A stretch of 64,000 bases of DNA from Helichrysum umbraculigerum (taxonomy: Eukaryota; Streptophyta; Magnoliopsida; Asterales; Asteraceae). Location: the NCBI GenBank assembly GCA_949592205.1, contig CATIUR010000001.1:215580250-215644249 (forward strand). The letters are read 5' to 3'. The notes beneath the pieces are model-generated. The model saw only the letters and a list, made by a program, of their open reading frames with translations, had not been told where the DNA came from and did not search any database. A program made the translations under genes and the position numbers. How positions within the stretch are numbered: the stretch's first letter is position 1; the number at the start of each line of letters is the position of its first letter. Positions 1 to 11,263 of the stretch are shown in pieces.

Positions 1-305
1 GTTCAAAGATCAACTGTCCATAAGGTACTGAAATCGCGATCAATCCAAATATGAATATTTTAATAGAATAACGACAGCATCACCACTTACATTTCCTACC
101 ATACCAAAAATTATATAAATACCTTTGCTATTGAGTCATTGGAGTGTTATATACACCAAGTTCGTGATCACTAACTAAACGGCATTCACTATCTTCTTCA
201 TCCTCGTCGACAAGAATATAACCACATCCATTTTCTACAATAAGAATTTTAAATGCAACATATTAAACTACTAGTAATACACTAAAACAACGTCACTCAA
301 TCAAC

Positions 306-328
306 ATATATATATATATATATATATA
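306..328. repeat. (TA)n microsatellite
   Basis: An uninterrupted TA run of about 23 bases. It ends directly at the AGTGG terminus of the adjacent MITE, so it may be part of the insertion site. Confidence 0.95.
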
Positions 329-878
329 GTGGAATGATCTAGAGGGAAGTGCATTTTTTGGGGGAAGGGGGGAAGTGTAATATTCATTACGATGCATCTT
401 AACTTCGTTAATACATTTGTCGAAAATTCAAAAGTGAAAATTAATAAATGTTAATCAGAATAGATGTTATGAATGTTAAGCTTCCATGATACTTTTTGTA
501 GGCTATAACATCAATTGATGAATTTTATATCCCAAATCGTTAATATTCGTCGTAGTGAATGTTAACTTAACTTTCATCACGATGAATGTTAAAATAAAAG
601 TAATGTTACTTTTTAACATTCATCGTGATGAATGCTAAGTTAATATTCACCACGATGAATATTAACGTTTTATTAAATAATTATTCATAATTCATAAACT
701 AATGTTATGAATTAAAATTGACTTTCATATGTTAATATATTCTTTATAGCATCGATTTTGATTACTATATATGGGTAAAATTAATTCTATCTTTGATATT
801 TGTATTGGTGAATTTAAGATGCTTCGTGATGAATATTACACTTCCCTCCTTCCCCCAAAAAATTGCTTCCCTCTTGAG
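329..878. mobile_element. MITE A, ~550 bp, long terminal inverted repeats, abutting (TA)n
   Basis: The two ends are inverted copies over more than 50 bases: 339-389 matches the reverse complement of about 826-878. Both contain GAGGGAAG, a poly-T/G stretch and AAGTGTAATATTCAT. The left end follows a (TA)n tract directly. The interior holds several short palindromes built from TTCATCGTGATGAA-like words. No coding capacity is seen. The same termini recur at 36925-37502 and 36892, so this is a dispersed family. Confidence 0.8.
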
Positions 879-1258
879 AAGGTTCAAATGAGAACCACTT
901 TAAAGTTGAGAACTGTGAGAACCACAACGAATACGTGTTTGTTAACATGTGATTAACTTCAATCATATGTGAACATTGATGTACGTTTAATTGAAAAAGA
1001 AAAAAGTCAAAAAAAATCTTAAAATCATATCGAAAAACGCAAAAAACAAATACATGTTCACATGTGAACAATAATGTTAACAAATCGGTTAAAATGTGTT
1101 TTAAGACGTAAATTTATGATTTTTTTTTACTTTTTTCCTTTTCAATTAAACGTACATCAATGTTAACATATGATTAAAGTTAATCACATGTGAACAAACA
1201 CGTATTCGTTGTGGTTCTCACAGTTCTCAACTATAAAGTGGTTCTCTTTTAAACCACC

Positions 1259-1261
<3 letters not shown>
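879..1261. mobile_element. MITE B, ~380-bp near-perfect palindrome ending at (TA)n
   Basis: Bases 879-985 are repeated in inverted orientation up to 1261. Both arms read GAGAACCACTTTA, GTTGAGAACTGTGAGAACC, AACGAATACGTGTTTG, then GTACGTTTAATTGAAAA. The right end runs straight into a 74-base (TA)n tract. It joins MITE A without a spacer. GAGAACC-type termini next to (TA)n are common in plant repeats, but I cannot assign a superfamily. Confidence 0.8.

Positions 1262-1335
<74 letters not shown>
1262..1335. repeat. (TA)n microsatellite, ~37 units
   Basis: A pure TA run next to the right end of MITE B. It is the cause of a spurious Ile-Tyr-repeat reading frame here. Confidence 0.97.
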
Positions 1336-1338
<3 letters not shown>

Positions 1339-1591
1339 GTATCCTTGCATATTTTCTAGATAATCATAATCAAGTTCTCCTTTTGAAACTTCTTCAACCA
1401 CCCAATAGTTCGTATTATAAACACATTCATGATCAATCAAATCGTAAGACCTCTACGTTCACCAAAAAAGATAACATGTACATATAGGGTATTGTAGAAA
1501 ATGAAAGTGATGATGCTGCGGTTATTCTAGAAAATATTCATTTTTCTATTGATCGTGATTTCAATGCCTTATGGACATTTGATGTTTAAAC

Positions 1592-2660
1592 TATTTAATT
1601 CTTATAATTTTAATGCTATTTTGAAGAAATAGCAAAGCTGAATTTATATATTATTATTATTATAAGGGTATATTATAAATCAAATTTCATTTATGTCAAG
1701 TATCTCAACGAACTTTTACTTACTTATGAGTCATATAACATAATACTATCTTACAACTATTAGTGTGAGTGCCATAATATTATCATATCCCGATATATAT
1801 TTTAACTTTAACCTTCAAACATGTATGCTTGCTAAATAACCTTGAAGCTACAACTACAGAGATACTAAACACACATGTTGTAGAACATTAAATTAGCAAT
1901 TCTGAAGTTACAAAGGTAGGTGTTACCTTTGTTTCGAGGGAAGGGTTGAATCAGCCAACTTTGCCCATTGCCGACGGGGCTCGAATCTGAAAATCTTGAA
2001 TATAATACTATTTTTATCACTTCCTCCTTCAATAGCCAATTAGCGAGAGACAATTTGTTTTCTCAGCAAAAAAATGTTGGAGGGTGAGACACTACAAGTG
2101 GAGAGAAGATTGGGGGTTATGGATAAAACAAGTTAATTGTCTAGTTGACATTCGAAAAAACAGTTGGCAATAACCTCTTTAGAAGTTTCGATATGGTAGC
2201 TCCAACTTTGAAATATGAACTGGACATAACTGACCTTAAGATACTGAGAAGTGAGAACTTGTGAGGTCTGCCTTTTTTCCAGCCAGAACCACATTACAGC
2301 ATACTGATCTTCTGAAAATCTTAAAAACGTAACGTCGTAGCATACTATTACTGAACTTTAAGAACCAATATAATTGTAAAGATAAAACAAGAAGATGACT
2401 CGTCTGTCTTTGAGCAGCAGACTACTAAGATCATGTTTAGTTACAATAATGAAACAATTTAACCAAAACGCATGAATATTCCATCATTCATTGTATTGCA
2501 GTGCAGTTCAGCTTTTTGTACTTCCTCAAGAATAATAGTCACAGAGGTACGTACATATCAAGTCTCGTTGATTCTAAAAAGTACATAACAGAGGTACATA
2601 CATATCAATGCAATCGAAAACTTAAAAATCTAAGTCTTAAAAAACACAAACGAAAAAATG
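1592..2660. other. Intergenic, no gene recognised
   Basis: AT-rich sequence without a convincing coding region. About 1915-2020 (minus) contains a GATTCGAGCCCC-like word that could be a decayed tRNA-type B box of a SINE, but no matching A box was found. The last few hundred bases are probably the 3' UTR and downstream region of the L6 gene. Confidence 0.4.
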
Positions 2661-2667
2661 AAGAAGC

Positions 2668-2976
2668 TTATTTCGATTTCTTGCCTTGTTTTTTCTTAAT
2701 AACTTCATCAACATACATGATACCTTTGCCTTTATAAACCTCAGGAGGCTTACAACTACGTACAGCAGCAGCAAATTGGTGCACCCTTTGTTTGTCGATT
2801 CCAGTACAGCAAACGATATTTGGTTTGAAACAGAATACTCTAACAGCAGGAGGTACTGTTAATTCCACCTCATGACTATACCCGAGCTTCAAAAACAGTA
2901 AACGTCCTTCTGATTCCGCTCTAGCTTTAAAACCAACACCAACTATCTTGAGAAACCGAAAGAACTGAGCTTCCAT
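2668..2976 (-). CDS. RPL6: Ribosomal protein L6, mitochondrial (nuclear-encoded, uL6m)
   Basis: The frame encodes 102 residues starting MEAQFFRFLKIVGVGFKA and ending in the basic tail KKKQGKKSK. Length and sequence fit the short plant nuclear-encoded L6 of the mitochondrial large ribosomal subunit. That form keeps mainly the C-terminal half of bacterial L6, including the segment GIDKQRVHQFAAAVRSCKPPEVYKGKG (residues roughly 59-85), which resembles the rRNA-binding L6 signature. The coding part is a single exon. The methionine at 2976 is chosen because family members begin at this point and a 3' splice site lies just upstream. An apparent 5' UTR intron separates it from a first exon near 3961. 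No classical presequence is visible. No operon-like relation with neighbours. Confidence 0.9.
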   Translation of the reverse strand: MEAQFFRFLKIVGVGFKARAESEGRLLFLKLGYSHEVELTVPPAVRVFCFKPNIVCCTGIDKQRVHQFAAAVRSCKPPEVYKGKGIMYVDEVIKKKQGKKSK

Positions 2977-2982
2977 AGTAAG

Positions 2983-3960
2983 CTATTATACCAGAATCAT
3001 ATCAGTTTAAAAGTTCGCCCCAAAGATGTGCAGTTATCTATCAAATGTATAATTCCATGCTAACACTACAATCTAGTTCTAAAGTGAAAATGAACTATTG
3101 AGGGTGTGTTTAGTTGCATAAAAATTGACGACGTTTCGGTGTTTAGTAAAGGTTAAAAGTAAGTGCTTATTGCATTCAAAATGAGCTAAGTGTCTTTTTC
3201 CTCTAAAATAAGCTAAAACACACAAGGGGGTGTTTGGATTAGCTAATTTCCATGGCTTATAGCTTATTGGATTTTTGAAAGGCCAATAAGCTCTATTTTT
3301 TAGGCTTATGGAGCTTATCATCATGTACCAAAACACTTAAAAAGTGTGTATCGCGTTTAAAAATGCAATAAGCAATAAGCACTTTTAATATTCACACGAC
3401 ATATGTTCATATATGGAATATGATTTTCTAGATAACTTCTTATCTAAAATAGACAACCTACTTTTTTAATACATGTAAACTACACTTTTAAAAACTCCCA
3501 TTTTTTAGTTCTTAACAATTCTGATAAAATATATATATTTGAGCAATTTTTACTAGTTTTCTAAAAATAAAAAGTCCACCTAAAATCATTTGATAAGGCA
3601 TCATACAAGGAGATTTCTATGATGCATAATTATCATTTTAAAATCTCGTATTTACATTAATTTTTTAGTGACATTGCGTTCTGCATATGATTGTGTTTTC
3701 AAAATTCTCGTTTTTGTAGCTTTCGAAAAATAAGTAAAAACCAGTTTCTACAGTATTATTTACACTATCTGATACACAAAATCCTAAGTCTTAAATCTGA
3801 ATATATGATTAATAACACACACCAAAGTGACATTATAAGCTGAATCAGCTTTTTCGAATTAAAACCCTAAAAAACCAATGAACAGACAAATTCAATGAGA
3901 AGATGATACAGCTAATTATATTTATGTATACGTATATGATATGAAGCAAATGAAAGATAC
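2983..3960 (-). other. Predicted 5' UTR intron of the L6 gene
   Basis: Reading the minus strand, a GTATC donor begins at 3960 after CCATCTAG, and an acceptor TATAATAG ends at 2983, seven bases before the start codon. The untranslated first exon would lie about 3961-4060. Prediction by eye only; a transcript is needed to confirm it. Confidence 0.5.
3098..3400. mobile_element. MITE-like insert(s) in the L6 intron
   Basis: GGGTGTGTTTAGTTGC near 3098 and GGGGTGTTTGGATTAGC near 3227 are typical MITE-terminus words. The inner unit ends around 3340 with the inverted form ACCAAAACACTT. The content is AATAAGC-rich and non-coding. Boundaries and superfamily (hAT or Harbinger) are uncertain, and the two units may be nested. 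Confidence 0.4.
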
Positions 3961-4059
3961 CTAGATGGATCACCGCCGTCGATCGATTTTCAGAAATCAA
4001 GCGCAGCCCTGTCGCCACTGTCACTTTTATTCCGATTCGAAAGAAAACCTATAATCCTT

Positions 4060-5170
4060 ATTCATTTTGGTTTTAATTTATTTTTAACCAAAATACATCT
4101 TTGCCCCCTTGTATTTTTTAGTCTTACTATATGGTACCTAAGTTTTTTCAATGGTTTGGTTCAATGTAATAAACTAATAAATCTCTTCCAAATTTTTACC
4201 TCAAAGGTAAAAAAAAAAAAATCTTTACTTCATTGTATAAAGTTTATTTGTACTTTCACTGTATTATTACTTAACTTAATTAATATAATTGATAATATCA
4301 AATTGTTATGCCCTTACATTGACTTAAATAATAAGGAAAGCAATTCTGTTGACATATTTAATAAGACAAGTTTCAACGAGTTATTTAAAGTTTGAAGATG
4401 ATAGCGGTGAATTTGAGACAATAGAAACATAGGTGATTGCTTGGAGAAGGATCAAGTATTCCAATTCAGGTCATTTTACTTCCTTTGTTAGTATTAGTTA
4501 TTTTATAAATCTATGATAAAATATTTTGCTATTAAAATTGCCTTCAAACATAGGTTAAAGAGAAACATAAATGAAAGACACAACATGGTCAAACATTGTT
4601 GGAGGATATTGAACCTCCGAGAGTTCTATAGTAGGTAGCTTTTTAATAAATCATACTCAATATACTTCAAGTGACATCTACTCAATTCATCAAAAAATAA
4701 CAAACCGATATTACGGGTTATCCGGTAGTATTTTATATGCTTAATTCATTTATTGTGGTATATCGTACTATGACATATTTATAGATCGGATGTCTTTTAT
4801 CGTATTGACAACTACTTTCCTTTGTTATCCATGATAAATATATATATTTATATTTGCTACTTGACAAATACGTGAGAATAAACTTCTTATTGAACGATCG
4901 ACTCAAACACGATATACCATTATAGTATGATTGTCTTCTTTGTTTGAGAGATTTAATATAGACTTGATGATATTAAACTCATATCGCTTCAATCCTTCGG
5001 AATAACGATCATTTAAATACATTAGTACCTATTAATTGTAATTGTAACATTTAATATGTGGAATTAACATTATGGAAAATAAGTGTTTATTAAAAAAAAA
5101 GGATAAGGAAATTTGTTTGTATTTCGTTAAAATTTTGAAGATTGTTTATTATATAAAAGATTCGAGAAGG
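4060..5170. other. Intergenic, no gene recognised
   Basis: AT-rich sequence between the divergently transcribed L6 and DNMT2 genes. Short frames here lack homology that I recognise. The L6 promoter should lie just above 4060. Confidence 0.5.
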
Positions 5171-5172
5171 CT

Positions 5173-5512
5173 AAAGGCGCGTTTAGTTACGGAAAAATTT
5201 TCTCATTTTTTCTTTTTTATTTTTAATAGGTAAATGTGGAGTGTTTCAGTTCTCTAAAATAGCATTGAAAACTTAGAAAATGCGTTCAAATGTGAGGGAT
5301 GGAGTTTTTCTTTTCCAAAAGAGAGTGAAAATGGAAACTTAGAAAACCATCAAAAGTAGTTTTAAAATTTTTAGTTATAAAAGGGAAAATAGAGATTTTC
5401 CTTTTCTTAAAAAAGTTTTTTGGAAAAATTCAGATTTGAACACGTTTTCTATTTTTCTTAGAAAATGTTCTAGAAAAATGAAGGAGTTTTCTGTAATTAA
5501 ACGCACTCAAAA
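5173..5512. mobile_element. MITE with GCGTTTAGTTAC / GCGTTTAATTAC inverted ends
   Basis: The left end AGGCGCGTTTAGTTACGG is mirrored by the right end, whose reverse complement reads GAGTGCGTTTAATTACAG. The interior is rich in AGAAAA and TTTTCC words, also in inverted arrangement. It is about 340 bp and non-coding, upstream of DNMT2. I cannot define the target duplication confidently. Confidence 0.6.
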
Positions 5513-5798
5513 TTTTGTGGTAAATGTAAATGTTTATGTAATTTTGTTAAATCTAAAATGTCATGATAAATGATAATGGATGTTGACACTTGACACGGTT
5601 TAAACATTGTTAAATGAAAGATTTGTTGTGATCGTTTTCAAAACTTTAAGGACCAAAAATGTAACATTGGTTGAGAAAAATTAAATTAAAAATTACATTC
5701 CGTAATAAAGAAGTCATACAAAATATTTGTGCGCTTCCAAGCCTTGAACAGTAAACACGGCAATTTAGGGATCACTTGCAAAATCCATTCTTTATCTC

Positions 5799-8700
5799 AT
5801 GGAAGACGAACAACAGCCATGGCGCGTCCTCGAATTCTACAGTGGCATTGGTGGCATGGTAACCTAATTTATTTCCCTTTTTTTTTTTCTTCCTAGTATT
5901 AAAATTATACGTAGTAATTATTTTAAATATAAGTAACTGAGGCATGAAGAATCGAACAGAGGTATTCAGCAATGAAGGCTGGAGTGAATGCCAAAATGGT
6001 TGAATCTTTTGATATTAACGACTTAGCTAATGATGTTTATCAACATAATTTCAACCATCGTCCATTTCAGGTTTTGCCCTTTCTGTAATTTATTAATAAA
6101 TTATTATCTAGTGTATAAAATAACTATATTCTGTGATAAAGTAGTACTTTACAGTAATCTAACGTATATGTTGGAAGTTACTATCAGTATTTGTACAAAT
6201 GTATAATGATGTTTTCAATATTCAATTATTGTTTGTATAGGGTAATATTCAGACATTGACTGCTACTGATCTTGATCGTTATCGAGCAAATGTGTGGCTT
6301 CTTTCTCCACCTTGCCAACCTTATACTCGTCAAGGTAACGTAAAATCCTAATTTACCTTCTTCACAAAATAATGTCTGGTAGGATGAATTGTACATTTTT
6401 GGAATGTGCAAGTAATGTAGTTTTCAATTAGGTAAATTCTGGTTTCGCCCTTTTTGGGAATGCGTGGGTAATATATTTTTCGTCTTTTCCTTTTAGTGTA
6501 ATAATGGGTAGACTATATCCAAAGGGCTGCAACCTTTCGGCCAGCACTTAGGCATGTAGCTCAGTTGGTTTCGAAGGGAGGGACTTCATGAAAATGGTCA
6601 ACTTTCCCGGGTTGGGTGGACATTTTTCATAGTGGGCCACTAAGTTAGACTATAAAAGGGTGAACCTGGTTAGTTGGTGTTGTCAGTAAAATAACCTTGT
6701 TGAAAATAGCAAGGTGAATTATTAATTTGGGAAGGAGTAGTTTTTGTTACATAACAAGGTAAATTATTCCCGTGCTAACCATGTCTTTAGGTCTTCAGAA
6801 ACAATCTGCTGATGCTCGAGCCTCCTCTTTTATTAAAATTCTTGAGATCATACCGCAATTGATGCAACCTCCAGTCATGCTCTTTGTTGAGAATGTTGTT
6901 GGATTTGAGGTTTGGAATTAAAAATTGAGCTCCATTTGTACTACTTATGTTGACACATACATTTTTCATTTACTAAACAGTTGTTTTGTTTCAGACATCT
7001 GATACACATCAAAGGATGGTTCAAATACTTGAAGAAAGCCAATTTGTGACACAGGAATTTATATTAAGCCCACTGCAGTTTGGTGTCCCGTACTCTCGTC
7101 CGCGTTACTTTTGCTTGGTACATCAGTCTGTACCAATTCCCATGCATCATTAATGAAAAAAGGATGGAAATCAAAAGGAAAATGTATTTGATTGTATTTT
7201 TGTTATGTTTACAGGCAAAAAGAAAACCTTTATCTTTCTGTAACCCAGAATTTAATGGACAGCTCATTTGCGTGCCAGAACCATTATATGACCGCAAAAA
7301 GAGCATAGCAATCAGTAAAAATGATCAATTCACAAGTACTTCTGATGAGATTCTCCAAACATGCCTTCCTATAGAACGGTTTTTGGAATATGGAAGCACC
7401 ACAGATCACAATACTTCTTCACCGGAAGGTTCGTTAAATCAGTACTCTGTTCCATCAAGCTTGATAGAGAGATGGGGAAGTGCCATGGGTATCCTTATTA
7501 GCAATTTTTTTTTTTGTTTTTTTTGTTTTGTATAATGTTATAACCTTAAAATCTACGCGATCCTTAACAATGTTATAGACATTGTCTATCCTGATTCAAG
7601 GCGTTGCTGTTGTTTCACAAAGAGTTATTATCGTTATGTGAAGGGCACTGGCTCCCTTTTGGCAACCATTATGGTAATATTTCGCATACATGGTCATTCT
7701 TGCAAATATAACATAATTTTTGTGAAAATGCAGAAATAGTCAACAATGGTGGCATGACTTTTTGCATTTACATTTCTACAATTTATTTCAAAATGGTCAT
7801 ATTTTCAAAAGATGGTGTTCGTTTATGGCTGTTTTACATTGTTTGGTTATTGCACTTTTATATGCTGACTTTTCTTCCAAATGAACTATTTGCACAGCCA
7901 ACGATAAGAGACAAAACGTCACTGGAAGAACTTAGTCTCAGATACTTTACCCATAGAGAGGTGTGTAGGTTTCTTAATGCAAATTATTTTTCATTAGTTC
8001 TTGTAGGGTTTCTTTATGGTTGTAAGATAATCATTTCACTAGCCCTTAAGAAAATTATATTGTAGGTTTCCAATTTGCATTCTTTCCCCAAGGAATTTGA
8101 GTTCCCGGAACATGTAACCCTTCGACAACGGTACGTTGTTACAGTACTTTGTTTATCCTTACATTTCTGCTTAATGAAAACAGAGATTAATCTATATATA
8201 TGATCTGGATGCTGGTTTCCACTATTTGATTAGATTTAAATTAGTATATGCCTCCTGTTTTAACAGATAGTTCGGTTGTAGAGTGCTTTTCTAATAGTTC
8301 CCTCTAAACAACAAGCATGTTGCCCCACAGTAGGTCGGTGTAGAGTTTACAGTGATCATAGATTTAAAATATGGCAACGAGTTGTTTGGCTTTCAAGAGT
8401 TGAACATGTAACCACATTTTGGAACACATTGAGTATTATGCCTGGGATACTGTTAATGTAATTTGACACCTCGTAAGCCTTTTCAATATGTAGCACTTCT
8501 TTCTGTTTTATATGCAACTGTTTAAAAATTATGGATTTTGAAGTCAAAGCTAGTCGCCTAGTCCCCCGTGAAGTCAAACAGACACACACGAGCTCTTCTT
8601 TTGTAGAACATGAGTACTGTGATGGAGGATGTAAGGGAACTCTCCCTGAAAGTTTATGATATCATTATCCCTGTTGAAGCATTTTTTTTTCCTGGTAGCT

Positions 8701-8971
8701 TTCATGTTAAACCTATTACCATCATCTTCATTAAAAATACATTGACTGTATTGTATCATTACGCACTATAGTTATACATTTACTTTTTATTCTAGGGTAT
8801 GCTAGATGTTCAAGAAACATTTGAACAGTTTTCTTCAACGATGTTTCAATGATTAATTTCCAAGACTAGGCACATTATTTTTTTTCTTCCTGCAGTTATG
8901 CATTGCTGGGAAACAGTCTAAGTGTAGCAGTTGTTGCTCCGCTACTCCATTATCTATTTAGCGACCCATAG
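5799..8971 (+). CDS. DNMT2: DNMT2 / TRDMT1 tRNA (cytosine-38-C5)-methyltransferase, 10 exons
   Basis: Exons by eye: 5799-5858, 5960-6070, 6241-6334, 6791-6909, 6995-7117, 7215-7488, 7579-7673, 7898-7960, 8066-8130, 8896-8971. All introns are GT-AG, phases match, and the 1,080-bp CDS gives 359 residues without a break. Motifs in order: FYSGIGGM (motif I, AdoMet binding, residues ~13-20), PPCQPYT (motif IV, catalytic Cys), FVENVVGFE (motif VI ENV), CFTKSYYRYVKGTGS (the CFT signature that defines Dnmt2), and LLGNSLSVAVVAPLL (motif X). There is no N-terminal regulatory domain, as expected for Dnmt2. The family methylates C38 of tRNA-Asp and a few other tRNAs, in nucleus and cytoplasm, rather than DNA. 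The start ATG directly precedes the conserved WRVLEFYSGIGG. The coding exons look intact and functional. Confidence 0.95.
6490..6720 (+). mobile_element. Possible tRNA-derived SINE remnant in DNMT2 intron 3
   Basis: GCATGTAGCTCAGTTGG near 6552 matches a tRNA/SINE A box, and TTTCGAAGGG follows closely. Spacing to a canonical B box is not convincing. It may equally be unrelated intron sequence. Confidence 0.25.
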
Positions 8972-11200
8972 TCTTCGCCTTTAATAGCTTTTCAATGAGG
9001 TGGATGTGTAATCCGTTATTGTTCTGTGTTACCTGGAATGTTTCCAACTAAGCTCTTATATGTTGATCTCGGAAACTTGTTTATGGTGCCCAAACGATCA
9101 CCATGTGTATCATGATGTTGTTTTAGCCTTTTAGGTCTTGATCAAACTGTACTAATATGTTAATTGTGTCTCGGTAAACTTGGCATTTTATGAGTATCTT
9201 TGTACATGTGAAGATGCTATTTGGTAGTCCTTTTCCAAAGATTTTTGGTGCAAGTGAATAGTGATGCTTCTTTGTTCGTGCATCATTTTAAATATTTGAT
9301 GCTTAATACTATGTAATTTCCGAACGCAATTCTTGTATCAAGTAGGGTACGATGGCATAAAAAAGGCTGTTTTCGCCCTAGTGGTTTTTTTACTTGAAAT
9401 TACAGTGTATGATATGATCTTATTGTTATTATTAATATGTTTCCAACATAATATATGTGATTGTTCAATCTCAATATGGGAGGACTCATTGGACACTGTA
9501 TGTAATATATGCATATGCTATAGTCATCTATGTTGAAGTGAGTATGTAGGTCTCTTAAAGAGCGCCATGTATGAATGACATCCCTGTATATACAAGGGGT
9601 TCTCGCAAACTCTTGACTATGCTGGCTAGTCTCTCCACATTATGCTCCGCATCACACTTTCCCTGCAACTGCTCTCTAAGATTCTCAAATGCGATGTAAA
9701 TTGATCCTCAAAGACAGCTCATGTGGTGTACATTCAAGACTGACTCTAACAATCATATCTCAACAATAATGATATATGTTCCGACTCTAACAGTCGTATC
9801 TTAACAATAATGTTATAAGCATGTCAGGACCCTATCTTGGTTCATAATAGAGTAACAACTGCATAATATTATTTTATTACATTACTAACACTTAAAATGA
9901 TCCATCATGCAAGTATATTATTATTATACGGAGTACTATGAATAGGATCCAACCAAAATGATCCAACTTATTATATACTGTATTCAATAATAAAATACGG
10001 AGTAATTAAGGAACCAACTTTTGTTCTGAGTTATATTGTAGCCATGCACCAACCAAAAAGAAAGATCATGAAAACGTAATTGCTTGATCCAACATATTAA
10101 AGCTACAAAAGATTACTATAAATAGAAGGCAATGGAAGCTAAGGAGAACACACTAATTCATCTAGATCTCTCTCTACTACACCATCTCTATAAAGATCAT
10201 ATTCTTGTGTTAAAAGAAATAACGCCCATCATAAAGAGAGCATACGTATAAACTCTAACGTGAGACCATTCTCACAACTCTCCACAAGAAAGTTGCTCGG
10301 CTCCAATTATAGAGATGTGGCGTAAAACCGATTACACTATAGTGTAATGCGAGTTACCAAAATAGGGAATCGCCACCCGAGACAACAAACCCCTTTCATC
10401 CCATATTTGTCCTAACAATGTCGCTACTTTCATGAGTGGTTCGGGAATAAACACGTTTAGGTATTCGGTGATCATGACCGTAGCCCGGTGATCATGACCC
10501 GTAACCCGAACATGTGAATCTACGTATCATCAGTTCACATTATTTAGATTACTCTTTCTAGAAGGGCAAATTAATATCGTCAATTTGTAAGATTATGAAA
10601 TATTAATATCAGAAGCGGCCATAATTATTTTTAGTTAGCAATAACAGTTTAAGATTCTATGTTATCAACTTTTATAGAAAAAGGAAAACGGCATTGATCA
10701 CGAATTCAAGATGCCTGTTTACTAGTGTGGGGTAGTACTCGAAATAGTAGATGTTGAATGGAGCGTGGTGTAGTTTTTGGACTGAACGAATTCAATACAG
10801 CCCATTAAAAACTTATGTAAAGATGCCCTAAACGTCTCATACATGGGTGGAGCCACGTTGAAGATAGAGATAGCAGTTGTTACGGGTCTATTCGCTATAC
10901 ACAGTGTAAATTTCTTATTAAACATTATTGCATTTCTTGTTTGTGCTACGAGTCCATAAAAATTGAGATACCCAGTCATTCCAAATTCTAAATCTAGCGT
11001 TGGTCTCATGCGTTTCATTTTCAAGTTTCATCCACAGATCTCCTACCAGTGACTTGTGAGTTGTGAGTTGTGGATTCGTAACGAACGATGATATTTTTGT
11101 TTACTTTATCAATCAAAATTTGTCCCACTCAAAAAAGAACTAAACCAAATAGGAAGGGGTGCTAATTGGAACTTCTTGAAAATACAAGGGTACATAAGAA
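8972..11200. other. Intergenic, no gene recognised
   Basis: Contains the DNMT2 3' UTR and the region upstream of the PPR gene. About 10120-10540 has a TATA-like CTATAAATAG followed by a stretch with TAATGCGAGTTACC and duplicated CGGTGATCATGACC words. It looks like promoter or LTR-type repeat debris, but no partner copy is in the window. A 100-codon minus frame at 10722-11024 shows no family resemblance. Confidence 0.4.
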
Positions 11201-11263
11201 ATGAGATGGTTCAAGTGTTCAACTGAACTAGGGTTTTATTTTTGAGTGTGCACAATCACGAAC

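Larger units (their letters stand above)
1..1600. repeat. Inverted pair of ~90-bp segments flanking a MITE cluster
   Basis: The first ~90 bases, read on the minus strand, closely match about 1500-1590 read on the plus strand. Shared words include GGTGATGCTG / GTGATGATGCTG, GTTATTCTA, AAATATTCAT and CTTATGGACA. The arms surround two MITEs and two (TA)n tracts. I do not recognise a protein in either arm. The pair could be an older inverted duplication or the relics of one larger element into which the MITEs jumped. Confidence 0.5.

Noticed and set aside
1209..1487. Open frame with a long Ile-Tyr repeat (a similar one at 46866-47066)
   Set aside because: Produced by translating (TA)n; no coding signal on either side.
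1915..2020. SINE on the minus strand
   Set aside because: Only a B-box-like word is present; no A box at the right spacing and no poly(A) or target duplication.
7754..8065. 103-codon hydrophobic plus-strand frame
   Set aside because: Spans DNMT2 intron 7, exon 8 and intron 8 in a different frame; the splice-consistent DNMT2 model explains the region.
10722..11024. 100-codon minus-strand frame upstream of the PPR gene
   Set aside because: No recognisable motif, no splice partners; composition like surrounding intergenic DNA.
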